Positions 30,716 to 40,734 of a stretch of DNA of 64,000 nucleotides are shown here, piece after piece. This DNA is from Mycobacterium sp. 1274756.6. GTDB lineage: Bacteria > Actinomycetota > Actinomycetes > Mycobacteriales > Mycobacteriaceae. The notes under the pieces are model-generated. The model had not been told where the DNA came from and did not search any database. It saw only the letters and a program-made list of their open reading frames with translations. The translations under genes were made by a program, and so were the position numbers. The stretch spans positions 1 through 64,000 of the forward strand of contig NZ_LZLJ01000072.1 in NCBI RefSeq assembly GCF_001668625.1, given 5' to 3'. Within the stretch, counting starts at the first letter, position 1, and the number at the start of each line of letters is the position of its first letter.

Positions 30716-31201
30716 TCAGGCCGAACGCCGGTACCGCGCGGCGTAGAGCGCCTTCATCTCCTCTTCGAATTCGGCGGCCGGACCGTCGACGACCGCCCGC
30801 GGGAGCACGGTGGTGATCGGCAGGGTGGCCACCGGCGCCGCCGGCGCGCCCCACTCGCTGAGCCACCCGCTGAGCTGCACCGCGGAGGTGGCGTAGACGA
30901 TGCGGCCCAACCCGACCCAGCCGTGGGCGGCCGCGCACATCGGGCAGTGTTCACCGGAGGTGTAGACCGTCGCCCGCACCCGTTGGACGGGAGCCAGGTG
31001 CTCCGCCGCCCAGCGGGCGAGCGCGAATTCGGGGTGTGCGGTCGGGTCGCCGCCGCCGGTCCGGTTCCGGTCCTCGGCGCGGATGGTGCCGTCGCCGTCG
31101 ACCAGCAGGGAGCTGAACGGCTCGTCGCCGTCGGCCAGCGCCTCCCGGGCCAGCTCCACGCAGCGACCCAACCGCTGCAGATCAGCCTCGCTCAGCGCCA
31201 C
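30716..31201 (-). CDS. Nucleoside deaminase family protein
   Basis: 161 residues, cytidine-deaminase fold. The zinc site reads His56-Pro-Glu58 (HPEFALARWA, where HAE is usual) and Cys86-Pro-Met-Cys89 (SGEHCPMCAAAH, where PCxxC is usual). This pattern is seen in guanine- and other nucleoside-deaminase-like proteins rather than tRNA deaminase TadA, but the substrate cannot be read from the sequence. It ends 79 bases past the cyclase start and may be independent. Confidence 0.85.
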   Translation of the reverse strand: MALSEADLQRLGRCVELAREALADGDEPFSSLLVDGDGTIRAEDRNRTGGGDPTAHPEFALARWAAEHLAPVQRVRATVYTSGEHCPMCAAAHGWVGLGRIVYATSAVQLSGWLSEWGAPAAPVATLPITTVLPRAVVDGPAAEFEEEMKALYAARYRRSA

Positions 31202-31232
31202 GCGGCCAGTCTACGGTCGGGGTGGGCGCGCT

Positions 31233-31766
31233 TCAGCTGCCGGCCAGCGCCTCGCCGGCCATGATCGCCTGACCGACGCCGGCGACGATCGACGCCGCCT
31301 TGAGGGCCTCGAAGATCGCCTCCCGGCCGACGCCTTCCTGGCGCAGCGTGTTCTCGTGGGCGACCACGCAATGCGAGCAGCCGTTGATCGCCGACACCGC
31401 CAGGCACCACAGCTCGAAGTTCGCCTTGCTGACCCCGGGGTTGCCGATGATGTTCATCCGCAGTCCCGGTCGCAGGTCGTCGTAGGCGCCGTCGAGGAAG
31501 CCGCGGCCCCGGTAGAACACGTTGTTCATGCCCATGATCGACGCGGCGCCGAGGGCGGCGTTGTAGGCCTCGGCCGACAGGATGTCGGCCGCCTCGGCAC
31601 CGATCTCGGCGAGCACCCGCTGGTTGCGGGTGCTCGCGGCGCAGCTGAGCAGGGTGCCCCACAGCTGCTCTTCGTCGAGCGCGGTGGTGCGGGTCAGCGA
31701 CCCGAGGCTGAGCTTGAGATCCTTGGCGTACTCCGGCAGGGCGTTTCGGAGGTTCTCGACACTCAT
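31233..31766 (-). CDS. ahpD: Alkyl hydroperoxide reductase AhpD
   Basis: 177 residues. The catalytic set is complete and at the M. tuberculosis positions: Glu118, Cys130, Cys133 and His137 in [10 protein letters not shown]. AhpD reduces AhpC, taking electrons from dihydrolipoamide through the lipoylated SucB/Lpd system, and is a weak peroxidase itself. It follows ahpC by 12 bases in one operon, the usual mycobacterial order. Confidence 0.96.
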   Translation of the reverse strand: MSVENLRNALPEYAKDLKLSLGSLTRTTALDEEQLWGTLLSCAASTRNQRVLAEIGAEAADILSAEAYNAALGAASIMGMNNVFYRGRGFLDGAYDDLRPGLRMNIIGNPGVSKANFELWCLAVSAINGCSHCVVAHENTLRQEGVGREAIFEALKAASIVAGVGQAIMAGEALAGS

Positions 31767-31778
31767 CAGCGCTCTCCT

Positions 31779-32366
31779 TTACACCGACTCTTGCAGCAGC
31801 TCGCCGGCGTCGATCGTCGGGTCGCCCTTCTTCCAGTTGCAGGCGCACAGCTCGTCGGACTGCAGCGCGTCGAGCACACGCAGCACCTCGTCGACGTTGC
31901 GGCCCACCGAGCCGGCCGTCACCGAGACGAACTGGATCTCGTTGTTCGGGTCGACCAGGAAGGTGGCGCGGTCGGCCACACCCTCGTCGTTGAGGACGCC
32001 GGTGGCCTCCACCAGCTCCCGCTTGATGTCGGAGAGCATCGGGAAGGGCAGGTCTTTCAGGTCCTCGTGCTGGGCACGCCACTGGAAGTGCACGAATTCG
32101 TTGTCCACCGAGGCGCCGAGCACCTGCGCGTCGCGGTCGGCGAACTCATCGTTCAGCTTGCCGAACGCCGCGATCTCGGTGGGACAGACGAAGGTGAAGT
32201 CCTTCGGCCAGAAGAACACGACGCGCCACTTACCCGGGTGGTCGTCGCTGGAGATGGTGGTGAAGTAGTCCTCCGGCGCCTTGGCGTCGACCTTCGACAG
32301 ATCTCCGGGCACCAACGCCGTGAGCCGGTAGCTGGGGAACTGGTCACCGATGGTCAACAGAGACAT
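31779..32366 (-). CDS. ahpC: Alkyl hydroperoxide reductase AhpC
   Basis: 195 residues, 2-Cys peroxiredoxin. Peroxidatic Cys61 is in FTFVCPTE and the resolving pair Cys174/Cys176 in ELCACNW, the three-cysteine arrangement of mycobacterial AhpC. It reduces hydrogen peroxide, organic peroxides and peroxynitrite. The ATG at 32366 is set by AAAAAAGGAGTGTC before it; the longer in-frame start adds unrelated residues. It is transcribed away from oxyR across 107 bases carrying a palindrome and a TATAGT -10-like box (minus strand, 32433-32438). Confidence 0.97.
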   Translation of the reverse strand: MSLLTIGDQFPSYRLTALVPGDLSKVDAKAPEDYFTTISSDDHPGKWRVVFFWPKDFTFVCPTEIAAFGKLNDEFADRDAQVLGASVDNEFVHFQWRAQHEDLKDLPFPMLSDIKRELVEATGVLNDEGVADRATFLVDPNNEIQFVSVTAGSVGRNVDEVLRVLDALQSDELCACNWKKGDPTIDAGELLQESV

Positions 32367-32426
32367 GACACTCCTTTTTTGAGTTACTTCAGGTGGTTGA
32401 AAACTCGGCACCACTCATTCTGCCGC

Positions 32427-32451
32427 ATCACCACTATAAATGAAAGGTGAT
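32427..32451. promoter_or_regulatory. oxyR box: Probable OxyR binding palindrome in the ahpC-oxyR intergenic region
   Basis: ATCACC and GGTGAT are perfect inverted arms separated by 13 bases, the T-N11-A type of layout bound by LysR regulators. It overlaps the ahpC -10-like sequence and lies 23 bases before the oxyR start. It would suit control of both genes. Confidence 0.55.
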
Positions 32452-32460
32452 ACTTCCCAC

Positions 32461-32466
32461 TATACT
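32461..32466 (+). promoter_or_regulatory. Likely -10 element of oxyR (leaderless start)
   Basis: TATACT ends seven bases before the oxyR ATG at 32474. That spacing puts the transcription start at or beside the ATG, and no ribosome site is present, so a leaderless mRNA is likely. Confidence 0.5.
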
Positions 32467-32473
32467 GATAAGC

Positions 32474-33433
32474 ATGACCGATAAGAGCTATCAACCTACC
32501 CTCGCCGGTCTGCGTGCGTTCGTGGCCGTCGCCGAGAACCATCACTTCAGCACGGCGGCAACAGTTCTCGGGGTCAGCCAGTCGACCCTGTCGCAGGCGC
32601 TCGCCGCGCTCGAGGCCGGGCTCGGGGTGCAGCTGATCGAACGCTCGACCCGCCAGGTCTTCCTGACCCCGGAGGGCGAGGAACTACTGCCGTCCGCGCA
32701 GGCGGTGGTCGACGCCGCTGCGGCGTTCACCGCGGCCGCGGCCGGGTCGTCCGACCCGTTGCGCGGCACGCTGCGCATCGGCCTGATCCCGACGGTGGCG
32801 CCCTATGTGCTGCCGGGCATGCTCACCGGGCTGGCCCGGCGGCTGCCCGAGTTGAAGCTGCGGGTCGTCGAGGACCAGACGGCGCGGCTGTTGACCACGC
32901 TGCGCGAGGGCGCCCTCGACGCGGCCCTGATCGCGCTGCCCGCCGAGGTGGGGGGCCTGACCGAGCTCCCGCTGTATGACGAGGATTTCGTCCTGGCCCT
33001 GCCGGTCGGGCACCCGCTGGCCGGCAAACGGAAAGTGGACCCGACGGTGCTGGGGCGGCTGCCGCTGCTGTTGCTCGACGAGGGCCATTGCCTGCGGGAT
33101 CAGACGCTGGACGTGTGCCGCGGGGCGGGCGTGCGACCCGAGTTGGCCGACACCCGGGCGGCGTCGCTGGCCACGGCGGTGCAGTGCGTGGCCGGCGGGC
33201 TGGGCGCGACGCTGATCCCGGCGAGCGCGGTCGAGGTGGAGGCGGCCCGCAGCCAGCTGGCCCTCGCCCGGTTCGGCGTCCCGCGGCCCGGCCGGCGGAT
33301 CGGGCTGGTGTTCCGCACCTCCAGCGGCCGCGAGGAGCACTACCGGCGGCTGGCCGACGTCCTCATCGAGGCGCTGGGGGCCGACCCGGCGGTGCGGCCG
33401 TGGCGCACGACGGCCGCCGCCGCGCGCGGTTAG
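32474..33433 (+). CDS. oxyR: OxyR, hydrogen-peroxide-responsive LysR regulator (intact)
   Basis: 319 residues. N-terminal winged helix-turn-helix ([39 protein letters not shown]), then a LysR substrate domain. The two redox cysteines are Cys206 and Cys215 in [12 protein letters not shown], nine apart as in E. coli (199/208). In M. tuberculosis oxyR is a ruined pseudogene; here there is no stop or frameshift. I chose ATG 32474 (MTDKSYQPT) as the family start; an upstream in-frame ATG runs through the promoter. It likely controls ahpC-ahpD. Confidence 0.95.
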   Translation: MTDKSYQPTLAGLRAFVAVAENHHFSTAATVLGVSQSTLSQALAALEAGLGVQLIERSTRQVFLTPEGEELLPSAQAVVDAAAAFTAAAAGSSDPLRGTLRIGLIPTVAPYVLPGMLTGLARRLPELKLRVVEDQTARLLTTLREGALDAALIALPAEVGGLTELPLYDEDFVLALPVGHPLAGKRKVDPTVLGRLPLLLLDEGHCLRDQTLDVCRGAGVRPELADTRAASLATAVQCVAGGLGATLIPASAVEVEAARSQLALARFGVPRPGRRIGLVFRTSSGREEHYRRLADVLIEALGADPAVRPWRTTAAAARG

Positions 33434-33443
33434 GCTGCCGGAC

Positions 33444-34202
33444 GTGATATTGCAGATCGATGACCACGACCGGGTGCGCACCCTCACGCTGAACCGGCCG
33501 GAGGCCCTCAACGCGTTCAACGAGGCGCTCTACGACGCGACCACCGACGCGCTGCTGGCCGCGGCCGAGGACCCGCAGGTCGCCGTGGTGCTGCTCACCG
33601 GCGCCGGACGGGCCTTCTCCGCCGGCACCGATCTCACCGAGATGCAGGCCCGCGTCACCGACCCCGACTTCACCCCCGGCAGGCACGGGTTCACCGGGCT
33701 CATCGAGGCGTTGAGTCGCTTTCCCAAACCGCTGGTCTGCGCGGTCAACGGGGTCGGGCTGGGCATCGGGGCCACCGTGCTCGGCCACGCCGACCTGGCG
33801 TTCATGGCGACCACCGCGCGGCTCAAGTGCCCGTTCACCAGCCTGGGGGTGGCGCCGGAGGCGGCGTCGTCGTATCTGCTGCCGCAGCTGATCGGGCGGC
33901 AGAACGCGGCGTGGATGCTGTTGTCCTCGGAGTGGATCGACGCCGCCGAGGCACAGCGGATGGGGCTGGTTTTCAAACTCTGCGAGCCCGCCGAACTACT
34001 GGCCGAGGCGCGCCGGCACGCCGAGATCATCGCCGCCAAGCCGATCGCCAGCCTGATGGCGGTCAAACACGCCATGGTCGAGCCGACCCGTCCCGAGATC
34101 GCGGCGGCCAGCCGACGCGAGAACGCTCACTTCGCCGAGTTGCTCGGCGGTCAGGCCAACGCCGAGGCACTGGCCGAATTCACCGGCCGGCGCAGCGAAT
34201 GA
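33444..34202 (+). CDS. Enoyl-CoA hydratase/isomerase family protein
   Basis: 252 residues, crotonase fold. Start block LTLNRPEALNAFNEAL, oxyanion-hole stretch LTGAGRAFSAGTDLTEM near residues 51-67 and second GLGIGATVLGHADLAFM near 95-111. The first catalytic Glu position of hydratases reads Gly/Ala-rich and the second (SLGVAPEAASSYLLPQ) keeps Glu. Isomerase or hydratase action cannot be separated. GTG start, 10 bases after oxyR, so it may be read from the oxyR promoter, although no functional link is clear. Confidence 0.88.
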   Translation: MILQIDDHDRVRTLTLNRPEALNAFNEALYDATTDALLAAAEDPQVAVVLLTGAGRAFSAGTDLTEMQARVTDPDFTPGRHGFTGLIEALSRFPKPLVCAVNGVGLGIGATVLGHADLAFMATTARLKCPFTSLGVAPEAASSYLLPQLIGRQNAAWMLLSSEWIDAAEAQRMGLVFKLCEPAELLAEARRHAEIIAAKPIASLMAVKHAMVEPTRPEIAAASRRENAHFAELLGGQANAEALAEFTGRRSE

Positions 34203-34206
34203 GGTT

Positions 34207-34413
34207 TTAGACCAGCTCGAGCATCTTGGCGCCGGGCGGGCAGAGGGACTCCGAGACCGTGGCGATGATGGAGCGGACGGTGCACCGGCAGCGACCGCAG
34301 TCCGAGCCGGCGCCGCACATCGCCGCTACCTCGCGGGAATTCGAGGCGCCCGCGGCGACCGCGTCGGACACTGTCTGAGTCGTCGCACCGACACACAGAC
34401 ACACATACATCAA
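34207..34413 (-). CDS. bfd: Bacterioferritin-associated ferredoxin
   Basis: 68 residues with a Fer2_BFD [2Fe-2S] cluster site: CLC near residues 5-7 and CGAGSDCGRC near 33-42. Bfd binds bacterioferritin and reduces its iron core so iron can leave. It is divergent from bfrA across two iron boxes, so store and release proteins share a control region. Its stop is four bases from the enoyl-CoA hydratase stop. Confidence 0.9.
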   Translation of the reverse strand: MMYVCLCVGATTQTVSDAVAAGASNSREVAAMCGAGSDCGRCRCTVRSIIATVSESLCPPGAKMLELV

Positions 34414-34475
34414 CGCACCCCTACTGGATCTGGTCGCATCACCGGTTCGAAAACGGTTCGACGAAGTACCTCATG

Positions 34476-34494
34476 TTAGCCGAGTCTAACCTAA
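34476..34494. promoter_or_regulatory. IdeR iron box 1 (bfd-bfrA intergenic)
   Basis: TTAGCCGAGTCTAACCTAA matches the IdeR consensus at 15 of 19 positions. It is 63 bases upstream of bfd. Confidence 0.8.
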
Positions 34495-34499
34495 GCTCG

Positions 34500-34518
34500 T
34501 TAGTGGAGTCTAACCTAA
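34500..34518. promoter_or_regulatory. IdeR iron box 2 (bfd-bfrA intergenic)
   Basis: TTAGTGGAGTCTAACCTAA also matches at 15 of 19 positions, and its last eleven bases are identical to box 1. The boxes start 24 bases apart, the tandem layout known at mycobacterial bfrA, where iron-loaded IdeR activates. Confidence 0.8.
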
Positions 34519-34523
34519 CTAGT

Positions 34524-34553
34524 CGGGCGTGCCGCGCACGAACGCCACGCCCG
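34524..34553. other. Stem-loop between the iron boxes and bfrA
   Basis: CGGGCGTG and CACGCCCG are perfect 8-base arms around a 14-base loop. If bfrA is transcribed from just after the iron boxes, this would be in its 5' leader. No iron-responsive RNA of this type is known to me in mycobacteria. Confidence 0.35.
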
Positions 34554-34685
34554 GAACGCGGTTGCGCGCAAAGCTCGCCCCGCGGTGTCGCGCTGGACTA
34601 AATTCGAAGCTGGCAGCCCTCGGCGGTGCACAGCCCGCGCCGCCGGCGCCGCTGGCTATCAGACGATTGCGACAAGGGAGTGACC

Positions 34686-35165
34686 ATGCAGGGCGATCCG
34701 GAGGTCTTACGCCTCCTCAATGAACAGCTCACCAGCGAGCTCACCGCGATCAACCAGTACTTTCTGCACTCGAAGATGCAGGAGAGCTGGGGTTTCACCG
34801 AAGTTGCCGAGCACACCCGGGCCGAGTCGTTCGAGGAGATGCGGCATGCCGAGCTGCTGACCGACCGGATCCTGCTGCTCGACGGGTTGCCGAACTACCA
34901 GCGGCTGGGTTCGCTGCGGATCGGCCAGACCCTGCGCGAGCAGTTCGAGAGCGACCTGGCCATCGAATACGACGTGCTCGACCGGCTCAAGCCCGGGGTC
35001 ATCATGTGCCGCGAGAAGCAGGACAGCACCAGCGCTGCACTGCTGGAGAAGATCGTCGCCGACGAAGAGGAGCACATCGACTACCTCGAGACGCAGCTGC
35101 AGCTGATGGACAAGCTCGGCGAAGAGCTCTACTGCGCCCAGTGCGTCTCCCGGCCGCCTTCCTGA
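34686..35165 (+). CDS. bfrA: Bacterioferritin
   Basis: 159 residues, the same length as M. tuberculosis BfrA. It forms a 24-subunit haem-containing iron store. The ferroxidase ligands are all visible: Glu18, Glu51, His54, Glu94, Glu127 and His130; Met52 is the haem ligand. ATG 34686 is preceded by GGGAG. It is controlled by the two iron boxes upstream, with bfd divergent. Confidence 0.97.
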   Translation: MQGDPEVLRLLNEQLTSELTAINQYFLHSKMQESWGFTEVAEHTRAESFEEMRHAELLTDRILLLDGLPNYQRLGSLRIGQTLREQFESDLAIEYDVLDRLKPGVIMCREKQDSTSAALLEKIVADEEEHIDYLETQLQLMDKLGEELYCAQCVSRPPS

Positions 35166-35178
35166 GCCGACCGCGGGA

Positions 35179-35649
35179 TCAGCGCTGCTCGGCGACGGCT
35201 TTGATCCGCTCGAGCGTGCGGGTCATGTCGCGAATGTTGTTGCGGCGGCGCAGCCAGCCGCCGAACACCCAGTAGTACAGGGTGGTCAGCGGGGAGTCGG
35301 CCAACCGGAACGACTCGGTGACCGACACCCCGTCGGCGGTGGGGGCCAGCCGGTAGTGCCAGGTGTTGAGGGCGCGGTCGCCGGCGAGCACCGCGAAACC
35401 GAACTCCTCGCCCGGGACGCAGGCGGTGACCCGGCAGGTGGTCCAGTAGACCGGGCCGATGCCGTTGCGCCGCACATGGCCGCGGAACCGGGCGCCGAGC
35501 GCCGGGCCGGTCGCGCCGTCGAGCCACTCGGCTTCGAAGGTTTCGGGGGAGTACCGGCCGATCTGGGTCACGTCGGCGATAAGCTCCCACACCGCCTGCG
35601 GCGGGGCTGCCATGGTGACCGTCGCCGAACCCTGCATGAAACCATCCAA
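35179..35649 (-). CDS. SRPBCC (polyketide cyclase/START-like) protein, Rv1883c-like
   Basis: 156 residues of a single SRPBCC helix-grip domain: AAPPQAVWELIADVTQIGRY near residues 13-32, ARFRGHVRRNG near 60 and HYRLAPTADGVSVTESFRL near 98. Such domains bind hydrophobic ligands; no catalytic residues can be named. It lies beside rpfC, as in M. tuberculosis (Rv1883c-Rv1884c), 37 bases downstream of it. Confidence 0.85.
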   Translation of the reverse strand: MDGFMQGSATVTMAAPPQAVWELIADVTQIGRYSPETFEAEWLDGATGPALGARFRGHVRRNGIGPVYWTTCRVTACVPGEEFGFAVLAGDRALNTWHYRLAPTADGVSVTESFRLADSPLTTLYYWVFGGWLRRRNNIRDMTRTLERIKAVAEQR

Positions 35650-35686
35650 GCACGGATCAGTACGCCGCGGTACGGCGGCGGATGGT

Positions 35687-36100
35687 TCAGCGGCCCGGGA
35701 CGAACAGCCCGATGATCTCGTTGACGCTGTTGACCAGGTAGGAGCCGCGGGGCGCGCCCCAGGTCGCCGGCGGGGCGCCGCGGTGGGAGCGCGCGCAGGT
35801 CGGCCAGGCGCCGGGGCCCTGGTTGGCCATGATCCGGTTGGCGACCGCGATCTGCTGTTCGCGGCTGGCGGTCGCCGGGGAGCCGGTGCCGCCGTGGGCG
35901 CGCCAGGTCGACTGGCTGATCTGCAGACCGCCGTAGAAGCCGTTTCCGGTATCGGCGGACCAGTTCCCGCCGGATTCGCATTGTGCGACGGCGTCCCAGT
36001 TGACGGTGTCGGCGGCGGCCACCCCGCCGGACAGCGCCAGACCTGCGGCGGCGACGGCGACGACGGTGGCGGCTCGGGTGGCGCGGCGGGCGGCGATCAT
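35687..36100 (-). CDS. rpfC: Resuscitation-promoting factor RpfC
   Basis: 137 residues: signal peptide about 1-30 (AATVVAVAAAGLALSGGVAAA), then the transglycosylase-like Rpf domain starting DTVNWDAVAQCESGGNW with catalytic Glu42 and the Cys pair of the fold, and ATASREQQIAVANRIMANQG. It cleaves peptidoglycan and helps regrowth of dormant cells. A C-terminal extension of about 35 residues (PRGSYLVNSVNEIIGLFVPG) follows the domain. Secreted. Confidence 0.94.
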   Translation of the reverse strand: MIAARRATRAATVVAVAAAGLALSGGVAAADTVNWDAVAQCESGGNWSADTGNGFYGGLQISQSTWRAHGGTGSPATASREQQIAVANRIMANQGPGAWPTCARSHRGAPPATWGAPRGSYLVNSVNEIIGLFVPGR

Positions 36101-36166
36101 GCCCGGTATGTCGCCGATTGTTCACGAAGTGTTACCCGGCCGTTACCGAACGCTGCTCGGGGCGCC

Positions 36167-36598
36167 TCAGCCGCCGGCGGCGTCGCTGTCGTCGTCGAGG
36201 TCGTGGCGCACCACCCGGACCCGGCCGCGGCGCAGGCAGGCGGCGTAGCCGTGGTATTTGCAGTACAGCTCCCAGGCGGGTTCCGGGCCGGGGGAGACCT
36301 CGATGCGGTGACCGCTGGCCAGCTCCAGCCGGAGCTCGCCGTCGTCGTCGAAGGCGAAACCGGTGCAGCGGGTGCCGGCGAAGTCGAACAGCGGCCGCTG
36401 CACCGCGGTGGCGGCCCGGGGATCGATGGCGACGGTTTCAGCGGGATGCGGGCCGGTGGGCGGCAGGTGCAGCCGGATCGGCACCGAGATCACCAGCTCG
36501 TTGTAGCCGTCGAGGCTCAGCACCAACCCGTCGCGGAAGGAGATCCGCTCCACGACGCAGTCCTCGATCCAGGGCCCGGCGGGCCCGGCACCGGCCAT
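36167..36598 (-). CDS. Small conserved mycobacterial protein (DUF6188-like)
   Basis: 143 residues, no signal peptide. Blocks WIEDCVVERISFRDGLVLSL, NELVISVPIRLHLP and TRCTGFAFDDDGELRLELAS; an acidic tail DDDSDAAGG ends the protein. I recall a domain of unknown function (DUF6188) with this layout. Beta-rich by pattern; function unknown. It stands between rpfC and the fbpB terminator. Confidence 0.7.
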   Translation of the reverse strand: MAGAGPAGPWIEDCVVERISFRDGLVLSLDGYNELVISVPIRLHLPPTGPHPAETVAIDPRAATAVQRPLFDFAGTRCTGFAFDDDGELRLELASGHRIEVSPGPEPAWELYCKYHGYAACLRRGRVRVVRHDLDDDSDAAGG

Positions 36599-36673
36599 GG
36601 CACCATCTTGCCGGTTTCTGCGGCGCGGGCAAGGGGTGGCGCACAGGTCCGCCCGGACGGGGCACCAAAAGAA

Positions 36674-36707
36674 CTGAGGCCCGACCGGGTATCCGGTCGG
36701 GCCTCAG
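36674..36707 (-). terminator. Intrinsic terminator of fbpB
   Basis: Two perfect 15-base arms (36674-36688 and 36693-36707) flank a 4-base loop. On the minus strand the stem is followed by TTCTTTT, a T-run typical of a factor-independent terminator and uncommon in mycobacteria. It begins 23 bases after the fbpB stop. Confidence 0.88.
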
Positions 36708-36729
36708 CCTCAGTGCTGCGGAGCGTCGC

Positions 36730-38027
<1,298 letters not shown>

Positions 38028-38822
38028 TTGGACACGGTACTGGGGCTGTCGTTGACGCCGACCGCTGCGGAGCGGGTGATCGTCGCCGGGCGTGACGCCG
38101 GCGGATCCCTGCTGAACTGCGACACGGTCGAGACCCCGGCCGGCGGCGGCGCCAGCACCGCCGAGGCCGCCGCCCGGGTGGTGGAGACGGTCATGCGCTC
38201 GCAGGCGCTGAGCGCGGAGAACGGCAGGCTCATCCGCACCATCGGGGTGACCTGGGCCGACGATGCGGTCGCCGAGGCGGCGCTGGTGTTGGAGAAGTTG
38301 GCCGACGCCGGGCTGGACTACGTGGTGGCGGTGCGTTCGGCGCAGGCGGCCGAGGCCGTCGAGGCCGGGTCCGCGCTGACCGTCGGGCACGGCGCCGCGG
38401 TGGTGGCGGCACGGAACGTGGCGTTCCCCGACGCGGTGGTGGCCGGGGAGCCCGCCGCCGCACCGCCGGCGGCGGCGCCGGCCGCCTCACTGCGTTACAC
38501 CGGTGCGGTGGCCGCGGTGGTCGTCGGTGCCCTCAGCTTCGTCGTCTCGCTCTCGCTGGCGGTCAGCCTGCAGAACACCCCCGAGCGGGACTTCGGGCCG
38601 ATCGAGCGGGTGGCCACCACGACCGAGACCGTGTTCGATCGGGCGCCGCAGCAGATGACGCCGCCGGCCGCGCCGCTGGGGATCGATGCGCCCGAGCCGC
38701 CCGCCGACGCTGAGCCCGACCCGGAGCTTCACGTCGAGCCGGAACCCGAAGCCGATCCTGAGATCGAAGCCGGGGCCGAGCCGCCGGCCGACGCCCCCGG
38801 CGACGAATCGGCGCCGGAGTAA
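38028..38822 (+). CDS. Mycobacterial DUF7159-like protein with one membrane helix
   Basis: 264 residues from a TTG. N-terminal domain about 1-145 starts LDTVLGLSLTPTAAERVIVA, a pattern I know from many mycobacterial proteins beginning MDTVLG. A membrane helix lies about 157-182 (AVAAVVVGALSFVVSLSLAV), then a Pro/Glu/Asp-rich outer or cytoplasmic tail to the end (EPEPEADPEIEAG). GAGG about 10 bases before the TTG supports this start, because no ATG/GTG fits the family beginning. Function unknown. Confidence 0.75.
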   Translation: MDTVLGLSLTPTAAERVIVAGRDAGGSLLNCDTVETPAGGGASTAEAAARVVETVMRSQALSAENGRLIRTIGVTWADDAVAEAALVLEKLADAGLDYVVAVRSAQAAEAVEAGSALTVGHGAAVVAARNVAFPDAVVAGEPAAAPPAAAPAASLRYTGAVAAVVVGALSFVVSLSLAVSLQNTPERDFGPIERVATTTETVFDRAPQQMTPPAAPLGIDAPEPPADAEPDPELHVEPEPEADPEIEAGAEPPADAPGDESAPE

Positions 38823-38833
38823 CGCCCCGGCCC

Positions 38834-39385
38834 TCAGCCGGTCTTGGCGTGGGTGGCACCAAAGGAGACGCTGACCGCGTCGGCCACCCGCAACGTGCCC
38901 AGCAGCATCGCGTAGGGCCGCACCCCGAACTCGCTTTGGCGCAGCTCGGTGCGCGCCGACATCGCCCAGAACTCGTCGAAGTCCTCGGTGTGCAGCTCGA
39001 TGACCTGCTTGCGTGTGACGCCGTGGATCTGCAGCGTCCCGGCCAGCCGGTAGCCGCCGGGGTGCGGGTCCACCGTGGTGGCGGTGAACTCGATGTGCGG
39101 ATGGCTGCGCGCGCCCAGGACCCGCAGCGCGTTGAACCGCACCAGTGCTTTTTCCGGGCCGGTCAGCGCGCTGAGCCCGCCGTCACCGCGGCGCACCTGC
39201 AGCGAGCCGACGTCGGCGCGCAGGGCCGCCTCGACCGGCTCGCCCGCCCGCCAGCGCACTCGCGCCCGCCAGGACTCGACGGCGATCGTCAGCCGGTGGC
39301 CGAACGCGGCGGCCGGGCCGGTGACGTCGGTGTGGACCAGGAGTTGCCCGTCGGTTTCGTCGAGGGTCCACGCACTGTCGGACAT
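38834..39385 (-). CDS. YceI-family protein
   Basis: 183 residues, no signal peptide seen. YceI lipocalin-like pattern: GHRLTIAVESWRARVRW, IEFTATTVDPHPGGYRLAGT, LQIHGVTRKQVIEL and MSARTELRQSEFGVRPY. These proteins bind polyprenyl or long amphiphilic lipids. The ATG at 39385 is the family start; longer in-frame starts add unrelated residues. It follows the TetR gene by seven bases and is probably co-transcribed with it. Confidence 0.87.
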   Translation of the reverse strand: MSDSAWTLDETDGQLLVHTDVTGPAAAFGHRLTIAVESWRARVRWRAGEPVEAALRADVGSLQVRRGDGGLSALTGPEKALVRFNALRVLGARSHPHIEFTATTVDPHPGGYRLAGTLQIHGVTRKQVIELHTEDFDEFWAMSARTELRQSEFGVRPYAMLLGTLRVADAVSVSFGATHAKTG

Positions 39386-39392
39386 CCCGCCA

Positions 39393-40733
<1,341 letters not shown>

Positions 40734-40734
40734 G

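Noticed and set aside
34446..34461. Possible LexA (SOS) box TTCGAAAACGGTTCGA near the bfd promoter
   Set aside because: The TCGAAA/GTTCGA halves are one base too close and the left half is off consensus; the adjacent iron boxes explain the region better.
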